Shown here: one piece after another, positions 30,424-42,186 of the stretch
How positions within the stretch are numbered: the first letter of the stretch is position 1
Layout of the letters: every line of letters begins with the position of its first letter
NCBI GenBank assembly: GCA_029215795.1
Contig: JARDYH010000002.1
Location: 14,749,001 to 14,813,000, forward strand
Reading direction: 5' to 3'
Source of the DNA: Anniella stebbinsi
Lineage: Eukaryota; Chordata; Lepidosauria; Squamata; Anniellidae
Length of the DNA stretch: 64,000 nt
Program-made: the position numbers and the translations under genes
Notes under the pieces: model-generated
Databases searched by the model: none
The model's input: only the letters and a program-made list of their open reading frames with translations
Told to the model about the DNA's origin: nothing

Positions 30424-30869
30424 TGGTTTGGGACCACAATACCTGATGGAACGCCTTTCCCGACATGAACCTACCCGTACACTACACTCAACATCAAAGG
30501 TCCTCCTCCTCCTCCGGGTGCCTACTCCGAGGGAAGCTCGGAGGACGGCAACAAGGGAGAGGGCCTTCTCTGTGGTGGCCCCCCAATTATGGAATGATCT
30601 CCCCGATGAGGCCCGCCTGGTGCCAACACTGTTATCTTTTCGGCACCAGGTCAAAACTTTTCTTTTCTCCCAGGCATTTTAACAGCTTAAGCTGATGTTT
30701 TAACTGACTTTGTGGCCAGGCTTAACAGTTTAAAATGTTTTAAATGTCAGCTGTTTTATGTTTATGCTTTTAAATTTTGTATATTGTCTTTTTAGTGTTC
30801 AATCTTTTAATTTTTGTAAACCACCCAGAGAGCTTTGGCTATGGGGCGCTATATAAATGTAATAAATAA

Positions 30870-30870
<1 letters not shown>
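30424..30870 (+). mobile_element. L2 LINE 3' end
   Basis: Frames encode GPQYLMERLSRHEPTRTLHS and later ATRERAFSVVAPQLWNDLPD and SFRHQVKTFLFSQAF, the extreme C-terminus of L2 ORF2. The 3' UTR ends AAACCACCCAGAGAGCTTTG with an AATAAATAAT tail. An (AT)n run follows at 30874-30907. Confidence 0.92.
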
Positions 30871-30909
<39 letters not shown>

Positions 30910-31272
30910 GTATGAAAGGAGGAATCATGGAGTTATTTAAGTTTACGGGTGGGAGTAGCATCTGTAGACAGCTGCATTCAGACATAACACCAAACCATGG
31001 TTTGACATTGTGTCTACAATTTCTGGTTTATGAGGGGCTGCCAAAGCAGGATTGAAGCTGGTTTGCACATGACAGTTGATGCTGATTGTGGCTTGCTGCT
31101 ATGTCTAAGTCCACAAACCACTGAGAACCACACTTCGGGCTCTTCCTCCACATCAAGAGGCTGCTGAACCATGGAAATGGGAATGGACTTGTGAAACCGA
31201 GTGCTGATCAGATGGTTAATGGAAGCAGACAAGCAGCTCAAGTGGAAGCTCAAAACATATTTTGCTCTTGAC

Positions 31273-31873
31273 TAAGGATGTATGAAAATGTCAGTTTTGC
31301 TCGTAAAACCATTCGAAGCCCTGAATGCGAGTGCAAGTGCATCGCTGTAGAAAATGTTTGTAAATTGTAGAGCACATGCTTACATTCATCTCATTCCTGT
31401 TTCCAGTTCAATTCGCGCAAATCTCATCCATAGGCTGAATGAGCCCTGCTTCAGTCTATGGAGGAAGGTTGCACAGATCTCCCATTCGATCGTTATTTGA
31501 TTTGCACAAGTTTCATGACTTCTGTTCCAGGGACTGGTGTCCAGGGAGAGCCAAGCTAGGGAGAAATCACAGAGCTTCAAGCCCCAACTGGACAACTCCA
31601 CCATCCTTCATGACCTCTATTCGTGGAGGTTGTCCATGTGATTCTGAATCTTGATTTCCAGTGGTCCGTATTGCATAGAGAGCCCCCGTGGATAGAAGAA
31701 GAGCCTGCCCACTTCATAAAGTCACCCTCTACATACAGAGGGCAATAAAAACAAGATGGAGGAAGCAGGCTAGCATTCTCCTCCTCCTAGCTTATTTGCT
31801 CTTGTTGGATTTGGAACTTCTGAATAGGGTTATAATTATACCATTCAAAAAGTGACTGATTTGTGCATCACTA
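31273..31873. mobile_element. hAT-like element family D, second copy
   Basis: TAAGGATGTATGAAAATG at the left and GATTTGTGCATCACTA at the right resemble TAGGGATG...CATCCCTA termini. The left body matches 13694-14240. Flanks CTCTTGAC and GTTGAGAA do not match convincingly, so boundaries are provisional. Confidence 0.45.
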
Positions 31874-33285
31874 GTTGAGAATAGGGATGTAGACATGAGC
31901 AATGTTCAAGATCGCAGGCATTCCCTGAAGATTATCTCACTCATTCCTGATTCCTGTTTGCGATCGCTGATGGCAGCTCGGTGAGGGAGCAGGTGGCCAT
32001 GTGCCACTTACCGGGTACCTGCAGGTCACCCAGTGGCTTGCTGCATACAGTGAGCAGGGTGGGACCACCAGCAGGGGTCTGGTGAGTAGTGCGAGCTACA
32101 GTGAGTTGCAGCAGCAGAAAACCCTGATTGGATTCTATCTTTTGAAGAAATAAATTGATAGGTTCACGCATTTGCTGACGCCCTGCCCCAAGAGCACTAT
32201 ACTTCTCTGCTACCCTAATCTCTGGAACATTGTGAGACTGATTGTACACCCTAGACCTTATGTGGCTGTTCTGAAATGCTAGATCCAGCAAGGGTCATGC
32301 CCATAGCATTTTGGAGCTATTGTTTATAATGAAAGGTAGTAAAAGCAATCTCTCTTTCCCCCTCTTTTTTTCTTTTTTCTTTCTTGTGATCTCTCAAACA
32401 GATAGATGATGTAGAAATCTTGTTTCTGCTGCATCCAGCGCAAAAAAAAGGATGCCTGTCTGCGGGGGGGGGGGGGGGGAGAAGGTGACACTCCATCCCC
32501 TCAGAGTGAAGAAGAGGGTTATTTACATGCAGATCAGCTCCAGTGTGCTGAATTGCTCCTATGCAGAATGACTTGGGCCTTCAAATCACTCTGAATAGAC
32601 AAGACACAGCTATAGATTCCTGCAGGCTTCTCAGCTTGATTACATTTATGGTTGGATTCACAAAATTTCTTTGGGGAAAAAAGAGAGAGAGAGAGAGGTA
32701 GCTCATTTATTTAGGGCCAAATGGAATACACATGAAGGGGTTTTCATACACCTGATGATGAAAGAAATGTGTAACCAAATGCAATTATTATCTTGAACTG
32801 AGAAAGCCCAGCACCATTGTGATCATCAGCACCAGTGTGCGAGCTGCTGCAGGTATGATGAAAGCCCCTGCTGGAAATGAACCTCGCAGGTCGCATTGAG
32901 CTCAAGCACCACCTGCGTTTCCCAAACTCTCGGAATGAAATGAACTTCCAAAGATTTGTACATTTATAAGGAGGCATGCGGTTGTGTCAGGATGAATATT
33001 TGGGGTGGATGGGGCAGAAAACTCAGATTCATTGGACAGAAGAAGCATGTCGTTTGGAGGTTTTGAAAATGGCTAGATAAAGTGGCCTAATTGGAATTTG
33101 AACATCAAATTACCATTACTCAAATTGCCTCCCGTTACAATGCCAGAGGTATTCATTGGTAGCTGAAACAGAATCGAGGCTGGAGACTCCTTTCTAGTTT
33201 CTATTAAAGAAAAAGTCAGTAGAATTTGGGATGAGATTTGAGTTATTATCATTATGATTATGTTATCTCTTTCTCTCCCGTGGCG
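31874..33285. other. Unassigned; poly-G at 32464-32479
   Basis: TAGGGATGTAGACATGAGC at 31882 could be another hAT-like left end without a found partner. A run of 16 G lies at 32464-32479 and an AG run at 32685-32698. No gene seen. Confidence 0.35.
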
Positions 33286-33289
33286 GTTT

Positions 33290-34575
33290 TTCTAGATGGA
33301 CTTGACAGGCTTTGCCAAGTCATGCTGTCTTTTATTGATTCAGGAATTTCCTGACGATTGAGCATGTTTTAATTATGACTGCTTTTTGGATGTTGGTGTA
33401 GATGTATTCTGGTAGGTCCAGTTTTTGCAGGTTTTCTGTATATTTATTTCTTGTGATGCCAGTTACTGATGTGAGTAATGGAATAATTGTGACCTTTTCC
33501 TATTGCCATCGTTCTTTGACTTCCATGGCCAGTGGTGTATATTTGTCTCTCTTTTCTTCTTCCTTTTCAACAACATTTTTGTCATTCGGTATTGCTATGT
33601 CGATGAGATATGTGTCTTTTTCTTTTTTGTCTATGAACGTTATGTCTAGTCAGTTGCAAGGTATTGTCTTATCTGTATGAATTATTCTATCCCAGTATAT
33701 TTTATGATCTGCATTTTCCAAGATTGTTTCAGGTGACTATGTATAGTATGATGTAGGTTGTTTGATAAGGTTCAGTTTGATGGCCAGTTGTTGGTGAATT
33801 ATTTTTGTAGCTGTATTGTGTCTGTCCTTATAGTCCATTCCTGCCAGAATTTTACATCCTCCTGTTATATGGTCTATTGTTTCTTGGAATTGATGGCATT
33901 TCCTGTATATGTCTGTTGTTACACTGTTATCTTTTATGATGTACTTTTGGTAATTCTTGGTGGCTATAACTTGATTCTGTATAGCTATTAGGAATCCTTC
34001 TGTTTCTGGAAATAGCTCACCTTTCCTGAGCCATTCGTACAATTGTTCTTTGTTTTTTGGGGGGTTCTGTATAATGTTCTAATGCTTCCTATGGAGTGCT
34101 TTTTGTTCCCATTTTTCTTTTTTCTTTGCAAGTGTAAGTGGTTGTTTTGTTCTTTGTTTTGTAGTGGTAGGTTGAGTGGGGTGTATTTTTTACCTGCTTT
34201 TACTATGGCTTCATGAATGGAGGTGTTTTCAGTATGGAAGAATTCTCTGAGTGATTTTATCTTTTTAGCATGCATTGTGTTAATGTCTAGCAGACCTCTT
34301 CCTCCTTCTTTCCTGCTGATTGTTCTTTCAGTGCATGAGTTGGGATGGAGCATGCGGTGTTTTGTGAGTTCAGTGTGATTGAGTCTATTTCTTCAAGTTC
34401 AGTGTGTGACCAGTGTATGATCCCAAATGAGTATGTGAGGATGAGTATTACGTAGGTGTTGATGGCTTTGAAAATGTTTTTCGAGTTGAATTTAGATTTT
34501 AGGATTTGTGATAGGCGAGTTTTATATTGCATTCTTAGTTGAGTTTTTACTGTTGATTTTTGTGTTTTGTTGGAA
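33290..34575 (-). mobile_element. R4/Dong-clade LINE, ORF 3' half (dead)
   Basis: Minus-strand frames, broken by shifts and stops, read in order: RTISRKEGGRGLLDINTMHA, then TEGFLIAIQNQVIATKNY, then YRKCHQFQETIDHITGGC (a Cys-Cys-His-Cys knuckle before the endonuclease), then IYWDRIIHTDKTIP and TYLIDIAIPND. The last covers the PD-D type restriction-like endonuclease, with the PD changed here. It ends near IQKAVIIKTCSIVRKFLNQ. This order is that of R4/Dong and related R2-type LINEs, whose single ORF ends in a restriction-like endonuclease. It is 5' truncated at about 34575, where an L2 adjoins. Only one copy is in this window. Confidence 0.85.
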
Positions 34576-34584
34576 TCCTAAGTA

Positions 34585-35055
34585 TTTGTATGTTTTTTTA
34601 ATTATTATTATTATTATTACTATTATTTACTTTTATATACTGCCCCATAGTCAAAGCTCTTTGGGTGGTTTAAAAAGATTTTAAAAACTGAACATTAAAA
34701 ACTGATATGCAAAATTTTAAACTATAAAAAGCATAAGGACAGATTACATACAATATGCATTTAAAAACAACTATTCTGGGTCAAAAAGAATCAAAACACC
34801 ACAACATATGGTGTTAAATCCCTGGGAGAAGAGAAAAGTCTTGACCTGGCACTGAAAAGATAACAATGTTGGTGCTAGGAGGGCCTCGTTAGGGAGATCA
34901 TTCCATAATTGGGGGGCTACCACTGAAAAGGCCCTCTCTCTTGTTGCCATCCTCCGAGCTTCCCTTGGAGTAGGCACCTGGAGGAAAACCTTAGATGTCG
35001 AGCGTAGTGTACGGGTAGGTTCATGTTGGAAGAGGCGTTCCATCAGGTATTGTGG
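34585..35055 (-). mobile_element. L2 LINE 3' end, antisense
   Basis: A (TTA)n tail at 34599-34627 is followed by TATACTGCCCCATAGTCAAA. The minus-strand frame carries ATRERAFSVVAPQLWNDLPN and YLMERLFQHEPTRTLRS. It nearly mirrors the sense copy at 30424-30870 and abuts the truncated R4/Dong element. Confidence 0.92.
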
Positions 35056-35198
35056 TAAACTATTGCAGAACGGTGACCAATACAATTTTGGGGAGAAATT
35101 TGAGACAGACTAAACTGAATTCAGATTTTAAGAATCCAGCCTACAGAATCTGCTGCATAACCAGCCTCCTCAGACCACTTGGAGTCAGCAGACTTCTG

Positions 35199-35240
<42 letters not shown>

Positions 35241-35527
35241 CCTGAAATTTATACAAATTCATTCACAGGAAAATGTGCATGCAGGTTTCTGCTGAGACAC
35301 ATGCCATGATGGAAAATATATGCGGGGGAGATGAGGGAGGTGAACGTAATGCTAAATGCTATGCAATAACATGAATTATGCACATTTTTGCAAAATTTCT
35401 TAAATTGTTTGCATATTTTCTGTACAATGGAAATCCATCTGTGAATGGACACCAGAATGAACAACATTGCACAATCCACGAAACACACATGGGATGAATG
35501 ACACAAAAGCTGGACATTCCTAGTTAT
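35056..35527. other. Unassigned; (TA)n at 35202-35237
   Basis: Eighteen TA units interrupt otherwise unrecognised sequence. GGACATTCCTA just before the CR1 might be a degraded hAT-like right end. Confidence 0.4.
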
Positions 35528-36333
35528 GGAGTGCTGGGCTGAAAACAACAGAATTAAATTTAATATGGCTAAATGCCAAATTCTACACATAGGAAAAAGA
35601 AACCAAATGCACAGTTACAAGATGGGGGATTCTTGGCTCAGCAATACTACAAGCAAGAAGGATCTTGGAATTGTTGTAGATCACAAGCAGAATATGAGCC
35701 AACAGTGGGATGTGGCTGCAAAAAAAGCAAATGCTATTTTGGGCTGCATTAATAGAAGTATAGCTTCCAAATCACATGAGGTACTGGCTCCCCTCTATTC
35801 GGCACTGCTTAGGCCTCATCTCCAGTATTGCATCCAGTTCTGGGTGCCACATTTCAAGAATGATGCAGACAAGCTGGAACGTGTTCAGAGGAGGGCAACG
35901 AGGATGATCAAGGGTCTGGAAAGAAAGCCCTATGAGGAGAGACTGAAAGAACTGGGCATGTTTACCCTGGAGAAGAGAAGATTGAGGGCAGACATAGTAG
36001 CACTCTTCAAATACTTCAAAGGTTGTCACATAGAAGAGGGCCAGGATCTGTTCTTGATCATCCCAGCTTGCAGGACATGGAATAATGGGCTCAAGTTACA
36101 GGAAGCCAGATTCCGGCTGGACATCAGGAAAAACTTCCTGAATGTTAGAGCAGTACGACAATGGAACCAATGACCTAGGGAGGTCGTTGGGTCTCCCACT
36201 CCAGAGGCCTTCAAGATGCAGCTGGACAGCCATCTTTCAGGGATGCTTTAAGGTGTATTCCTGCATTGAGCAGGGGGTTGGACTCGATGGCCTTATAGGC
36301 CCCTTCCAACTCTACGATTGTATGATTCTATGA
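35528..36333 (+). mobile_element. CR1 LINE 3' part with 215-codon open frame
   Basis: The longest coding frame of a mobile element that is still open, 35526-36173. It carries [70 protein letters not shown] and KELGMFTLEKRRLRADIVAL, all C-terminal reverse-transcriptase blocks of CR1. The catalytic YxDD region lies upstream and is absent because of 5' truncation. The 3' UTR ends at 36316-36333 with the CR1 terminal repeat (TGTATGATTCTATGA). Intact reading over 215 codons suggests this copy is among the younger ones here, but it cannot function alone. Confidence 0.95.
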
Positions 36334-36944
36334 TCATTGACCTGCAGCTCATGGGTTATTGTGCACATCAGAACATGTCCCTCTTTGGAAACTGAATTTT
36401 ACAAAGTGGTCCAAGCCTTTGCCTTTAAAACATTTTTTTTCTTTTTTTTTACAGGTAGTAGCCACTTGGAGGGGTGGGGAAGTGTGGCTGGTGTCACATG
36501 CATTGAAAATTGCATCTCAACTGTCCCACAGAGAACTGCAAAGTTCCAGGGACATTATGGGGGGGGGGACATGGCTCTTTCCCTCAACTGATGGGGTAGC
36601 CATGTTTTCTCTCTGTACACTGTTCCTGAGAGGGAACAGCACATCTTTATTTTAAAAGCATTTGCAGTCATGCGCAGCAATCACCACACTTTCTAATCCC
36701 CCACCCAAACCCAGCAGCTATTACCTGTAAAATAAAAAATAAAAGGCAGACCATGGATTATCTCACAGAACTGGAATGTCACTTTTTTTAAAAAAAAAAT
36801 CCCGTGGATTTTTTTTTTTAAAAAAGTGCACATTAATGTGCAAACAGGGTGCAACAGTGTGAAAAATAAAATGACACAAAATTGGCACAAACTGAGTTTA
36901 GTGTGATTTGTCCATCCCTAAAATCTGCATTGCTCTCCTGCAAA
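36334..36944. other. Unassigned, ending hAT-C-like
   Basis: A T/A tract at 36781-36830, then AAAAAAGTGCACATTAATG and GATTTGTCCATCCCTA, resemble the right half of hAT-like family C. No left end was seen, so it is probably truncated. Confidence 0.4.
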
Positions 36945-37102
36945 CTCAGCATTTGGATGAGCCCAGCAGTTCTTAGTGAATGCCTATTGGAGACCATGTG
37001 ACCTCAACCTCACCAGTAAGCATCCAGGAAGAACTCCTGGGCTCCTGAAAATGTTGCGGCTGTTTTAAAAAAAAGAAAGAAAGAAAGAAAGAAAGAAAGA
37101 AG
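36945..37102. mobile_element. Unclassified dispersed repeat U, copy 2, with (AAAG)n
   Basis: GCCCAGCAGTTCTTAGTGAA, CTATTGGAGACCATGTGACC and GAACTCCTGGGCTCCTGAAA are the reverse complement of 24490-24626. The (AAAG)n run at 37071-37102 sits at the same end as the TTTC run of copy 1, like a SINE tail. The family was not recognised. Confidence 0.65.
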
Positions 37103-37333
37103 AGCCTTTAACAACTGGCTACATTTAAAAAGGTATGTGGAAACCCTGTCCCCTCCCCAAGGAGAATATTCTCCAAAATTCTCACCTCTTCTAGTCTCTT
37201 TTGCCCGAGTTTTCATTTCTCTCCCCCCCACACACACAAAACCCTGAAAATTGAATTGTTAAAATTTTTGGCACAGCATTAATGAATGCTGTAAATTCAT
37301 AAAATAAATAAGTGCAGGGTCCCTACAAAACAT

Positions 37334-37717
37334 TAGGGATGGGAGAATCCGCAAACCTTAGGCTTGTTAAGGTTCTCAGAGTTCTACCTTGAAGATCGGT
37401 CTGCCTTGTACCCATTCCCAATTGCAAGCTCCCCACCCCATTCAAACAGGGAAAGTATGCATGTGGATGTACATTTTTTTTAAAAAAAAGTGCTCCCAAA
37501 TGCACACTTTCCCCCACTTACTAAAGTATGAAAATGTGCAGGATTTTGTTTTTCTCCAAACTTGGCAATTTTAAAGTGCATTTTTATTATTATTTTAAAA
37601 CATGCATTTTGCGAATGAGCATCACTAACTTGGAAATGTGCAAATTGCCCATGAAATGAGCAAATGAGAGAACTTCTGTTCTTAAACAAGCAGACACGGA
37701 ATTCACATACATCCCTT
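37334..37717. mobile_element. hAT-like element family C with target duplication
   Basis: Starts TAGGGATGGGAGAATCC and ends ATTCACATACATCCCTT. Flanks CAAAACAT (37326-37333) and CAAAATAT (37718-37725) agree at 7 of 8 bases. The body has GTTAAGGTTCTCAGAGTTC, a T/A tract, and ATGTGCAAATTGCCCATG. No transposase; 384 bp. It is the best reference for family C. Confidence 0.82.
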
Positions 37718-37725
37718 CAAAATAT

Positions 37726-38660
37726 CCAGCTTGCAGGATGTTCTGTGCAGTTGTCTCTCTAACAATAAATAACTCTATTAACCAAGATTGTTTTATCCAT
37801 TTTTCCATGTATGTGTGTTGCCTGCTTGCCAGAAAATCTTTTCTTCCCTCTGCAGTATGGTTTTAAATTAGGAAAATTACAATAAACCAAAGGCGTCTTT
37901 ACTCAGAGTTGTTAAAATCCCTCCCTCTCTCTGCATCTGTTAAAAAATTCAATCTTACCATTTACAAGGGATGCAATGTAAAATACACAAGACTAATCAC
38001 AGCATAATGATTATGAATAATGAATCTTGGGAAGACAGAACACAGTAAAGATACATTTCCATGCCATATTCCTCAATTATTTAAGATTTCTTGATCATTG
38101 TGTTCTTGTTTTTACATCTGTCTTCTGAGTAAATGATTATGAACATCAGATATAAACAGCATTTTGACATGATATTTCAAATAGAGTACGTTTAAGAATG
38201 AAAAAAATCCCCCCCCTATTTAATCCTTATACTTCGTTGTTGATGTTTTCTTTCCTGAATCCCATCAAGCTAAACCTGTAGTGATCACAGGCCTTTAAGA
38301 GGATAGATGTGGGAAAGGGGGATAATAATTTTTAGCACCGTCTTAAAAATTAGCAGCACTGAAGTGGGGATTAGGTATTAAATATGTGTCTATAGTGCTG
38401 TGATTTCTCCCCCACTGGAGTTTCATTCATATCCGTTGCAGTGGAAATTCTTAGGCCCTGGTCTAGAATACATAGATGCACATTGGATGTGATTATCAGC
38501 CCTCCCATTAATCCAGCAACATGTCTTGCCAGTTTGTTTGTTTGCTTATTATATTTTAATCTGCCCCAATAACATACGTTCTCCTGGCAGATTTCAAAAT
38601 TAAAATACTTTGCTGCATTTCACATTCTTGCGGTGTGTTTGTATGCATGTAGGGATATTA
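37726..38660. other. Unassigned stretch
   Basis: AT-rich, no recognised repeat or exon. Confidence 0.35.
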
Positions 38661-38690
38661 TTTAGTGTCATTGGGGTACATGGCAAGGAT

Positions 38691-38938
38691 ATACTTCGAG
38701 AGCCAGTGTGGTATAGTGGTTATAGTGTTGGACTGGGAGTTGGGAGATCTGGGTTCTAGTCTCCACTCAGCCATGGAAGTCCACTGGGTGACTTTGCGCC
38801 AGTCACAGACTCTCAGCCCAACCAACCTCACAGGGTTGTGGTTGTGAGGATAAAATGGAGAGGAGGAGGAGGATGTGTACTGCCTTGGGTTCCTTGGAGG
38901 AAAAAAAGGCAAGATATAAATGCAATCAATCAATCAAA
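38691..38938 (+). mobile_element. MIR-like CORE-SINE, complete, with 30-bp flanking duplication
   Basis: tRNA-like head GAGCCAGTGTGGTATAGTGG and B-box-like GGGTTCTAGTCTC, CORE segment CTCAGCCATGGAAGTCCACT, GTGACTTTGCGCCAGTCACA, GGATAAAATGGAGAGGAG, and a 3' end GATATAAATGCAATCAATC. The flanks 38661-38690 and 38939-38968 agree at 28 of 30 positions. The tail is (AATC)n, not poly-A. CORE-SINEs rely on L2-type machinery, and L2 is the commonest LINE here. Confidence 0.9.
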
Positions 38939-38968
38939 TTTAGTGCCATTGGGGTACATGGCATGGAT

Positions 38969-39239
38969 GAATGTGAGCAGGGCCAGCGTTAGAAGCTGGC
39001 TTTGTGTGGCAGTTACTAATGGTACAATGGCTCAGAAGAGCCCATCCTGAATCCTACCGACCCCTACACCTTGGTGGGCAGCAGTACTTTCATACAGGCC
39101 CCCCACTGTGGTTCCCATGGGAACCTGTAAATGGTTTTTAATCGTTTTTTTTTAAAAAAAGAAACATTTTTATGTACATACATGGATTTGTATATATTCA
39201 TAGCAATGAATACATAGGGAATGTGTACAAATTTCTAGC
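38969..39239. other. Unassigned stretch
   Basis: No recognised element; a T/A tract is at 39147-39162. Confidence 0.35.
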
Positions 39240-39821
39240 AATTATGCATAGACTTCAATTAATGCAGACCAAATATCAAAGAAGTGTCCACTTTCAAATA
39301 CTGAAAGTGTTGTAAAGTCTTCAACCCACTGCATTATAGGAGGTGAGTGTTTACTTTCATGATGTTGTAATATCAGTCTTCTAGCTGTCAAAACAACACA
39401 GAGAATCCATTTATACTGACCATTTGTTAGTATCCATGAAGCAGGTAAATCATTTAAAAGTGCATGCACATCAAGGAATAATCAAGACTGTTCCAGTACA
39501 AAATTGATCTGTGTAATAACCTCCTCCCCAAAAGAAGAAAACACTGGACATTGCCAAAATAATATACGTTTAAAAGACACATTCACTTTATTGCACACCA
39601 CCAGCAATTAGCCAAATTAGACAACCCCTTATTAAAGGGACATTTTGATGTCGAACAGACATTAAAAACAAAAGTCTGTGCTGAATAAGAGGCAGCCTAA
39701 GATCTATAAACCTGTCAGTGACAATTTCATGATTAGGGATTTTGTGGTGCTGCCCATAGAAGTTTCTCAAATATCCAAATGTTCCCACGGGTCCAAAAAG
39801 GAGTGGACCTGAGCCAGTACC
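39240..39821 (-). mobile_element. L1-like LINE, ORF2 C-terminus (dead)
   Basis: Minus-strand reading gives FKRILFWQCPVFSSFGEEV, then HALLNDLPASW, then LTARRLILQHHESKHSPP followed by IMQWVEDFTTLSVFE. This is the order of the C-terminal tail of L1-type ORF2 (Cys-Pro block, then an arginine-rich block before a P-W segment). Stops separate the blocks. The 3' UTR follows at about 39110-39240. Confidence 0.72.
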
Positions 39822-40555
39822 CACCTCTCCCTCTGGATTGAGGGGGGGAACAACATCAAATAATATGGAATACATAAAACTGATTAAAAACATATAAAAA
39901 CTAATACATTGTTAAAATACCAATAAAACTCTTAAAATTAGACTGGGTAGGCCTGCCAGAAGAGATCAGTCTTTATAGATCTTTTAAATTCCTGAAGATT
40001 GGTGAGTTGGCGAATCTCTCGTGGCAGGCCATTCCACAGACTGGGAGCGGCAGAAGAGAAGGTCCTCTGGGTAACTGTTGTCAGCCTAGTTTTGGCTGAC
40101 TGTAGTAAATTCTTCCCAGAGGACCTGAGTGTGTGGGGCAGATTGTATGGGAGAAGGCGATCCCGCAGGTAACCTGGACCCAAACCATGTAGGGCTTTAA
40201 AGGTAATAACCAAAACTTTGTACTTTGCCCAGAGAGTAATTGGCAGCCAGTGGGGTGATTTTGAAGCTGGTGTAATATGGTCACCGCTAGGTGTACTGGT
40301 GACCAACCTGGCTGCCATATTTTGAACTAGTTGAAGTTTCCGGACTAGGCACAGAGGTAGCCCTATGTACAGCGCATTGCAGAAGTCGAGCCTCAAAGTT
40401 ACTAGCACGTGCACTACCGTCTTTAGGTCTTCCTGAAGGACGAATGCCATTATCAACCAAGAGGAATATGCTGACCGCAAAAGACTGCCACTTTTCATGG
40501 AATCCAAGGTTACATTGTAACTTAGGCCCTTAGCCAAACCACTGATCAAATTTAG
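39822..40555 (-). mobile_element. L2 LINE 3' end, antisense, 206-codon open frame
   Basis: The frame at 39938-40558 on the minus strand encodes EDLKTVVHVLVTLRLDFCNA, LYIGLPLCLVRKLQLVQNMA, YKVLVITFKALHGLGPGYL and QRTFSSAAPSLWNGLPREIR. It is the same subfamily as 2011-2690 without that copy's frameshift. It abuts the L1-like fragment. Reverse-transcriptase catalytic motifs are upstream and missing. Confidence 0.93.
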
Positions 40556-41439
40556 CAAAAACCACTAGGATATTAGATAATTGATTTTTTTTAAAGGATA
40601 CTTCCTTTCTTGGCTTTCTAGTTGATAAATAAGAATTAAATTGGCCTGGTTTAATCTTTCACTGTAATGGGCAGCATGGCTCTTTAGCGTGACCCATGTG
40701 AGTGTGAATGACTTGCTAAAGGTAATCTTATAACAATTGTTTTAAGAAATCACCACAGGTCACACAATAGCACGTAATTAGAACATGGCAGGATGTTCAG
40801 ATATATTCTTCTCAGAACAGAATAGCAAGATGGTAAATAGAACACTGACTTAGAGTTTTTCTAGGCAAGGCTTTTCAACGCACTGTTTAGTCATTCATTT
40901 ATTTAAAATATTTATTGGCTGCCTTTCACAAAACGGTGTACAACAATAAAACACATTCTGCTAGTTCTGCTACCAGGTTCTTTGCAAGGTTAAGCGAAGC
41001 ATTTTATGTCCATTCCTGCCTTTCTGTACATTGCACTGCATAACCTGTAGGTGGTGCTGCGGTTTAGTGGAACAAAGTGGAATTACACAACTACACTGGT
41101 GGAGAGTTGTGCTTTGCTTTGTGATTTCCAAAAACACTTAATTCACCTCCCTCTCACCATTCCAACAACAACCACCACCACCACCAAACCCACAAATGTG
41201 GGTGGAAAACACAACAAGAAACCTAGAAGAAGGCAACATTGTCTAAAGCACCCATAAACAATTGATAGTGAGGAATAGCAAGCATAAAATAAAAGGCTTG
41301 TTAAGGAAATCTCAAACTGCTAAGGAAACAGTGTACATCTACTGATTGGAGAGGAGACGTACCGAATCATTTTGTATTTTACAAAATCCTCTTGGCAACA
41401 ACATGTCTTGTGCTTAGGGGAAGGAGAGCTGGCCCAGGC
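40556..41439. other. Unassigned stretch
   Basis: No recognised element. ACCACCACCACCACC at about 41170 is a small microsatellite. Confidence 0.35.
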
Positions 41440-41900
41440 AAGCACTCAATGATGCACACTTTCTGGGGTCTTTGCTTCCCCCCGCCATGGGCCCTCTTAA
41501 TCCAAGGCGGCCATTAAGGCCACCATCAGCATGGAGGGGAATGCAATTTCTCCAAGGCTGGGGGAATCATGTATTTCTCCGTTCCACTCTAATGGCAGGA
41601 AGGGGGGAAGGAAATGCAGTTTCCCCAAGGCTGGGGAAATTGTGTATTTCCCCCCACTGAGTTAATGGTGGCCACCATTAATGCAGCAGGAGAAAAGCCA
41701 AAGGGCGCATGCAGGACCGGCACCTCCACTGTCCTTTGCAAAGTGATGGGATGGGGTGAAAATCTGCCAGGTGCGCTGTTGGGAGCCATGAGGGCCAGAC
41801 CGGGGGGAAGGGTCTCCTCTGTCCTCACAGGCCAAGGCGTATTTTTGCCCCCTTGCTACTGTACAATACGGGACACGATTTCTTATATTTCTGGATTTCC
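41440..41900. mobile_element. Family-F-like GC-rich repeat, provisional
   Basis: TTAATGGTGGCCACCATTAA is an exact palindrome (41663-41682), and two near copies of a box read AATGCAATTTCTCCAAGGCT and AATGCAGTTTCCCCAAGGCT. Similar text (TTAATGGGGCCTTTATGGCC, CAGCAGGGCAAAGTGTGCG) is at 10700 and 45080-45180. Ends not identified. Confidence 0.4.
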
Positions 41901-42186
41901 TGCCAGGTTTTCTTTTCTTTTTCCTTTCTGAATGGTTATAATACAAGTCTGAGCTTGTTTTTGGAAGGGGACAACAAACTTTCCAAAAGAGTTTTACACA
42001 CATAAACGGTGAGGGATAAACTCCCCTCAGTATGACTCAGATTTTAATTGGCAATTATAAGCACTTTCGGAGAATTAAAGTCCACTCCCACCCCAACAAG
42101 ACCCCAAAACTGGGTTGTAATGATGGTTGCATATTGTCTTCAAATTTCATCTACAGTACATCCAAGTTCCTAATTGCAGCATCTTA

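Noticed and set aside
30220..30430. TATA-rich runs as promoters
   Set aside because: They are AT and CA microsatellites; no initiator or downstream exon can be shown.
39938..40558. A 206-codon minus-strand frame as a host gene
   Set aside because: It is the L2 reverse-transcriptase C-terminus, matching 2011-2690 and 61690-62595.
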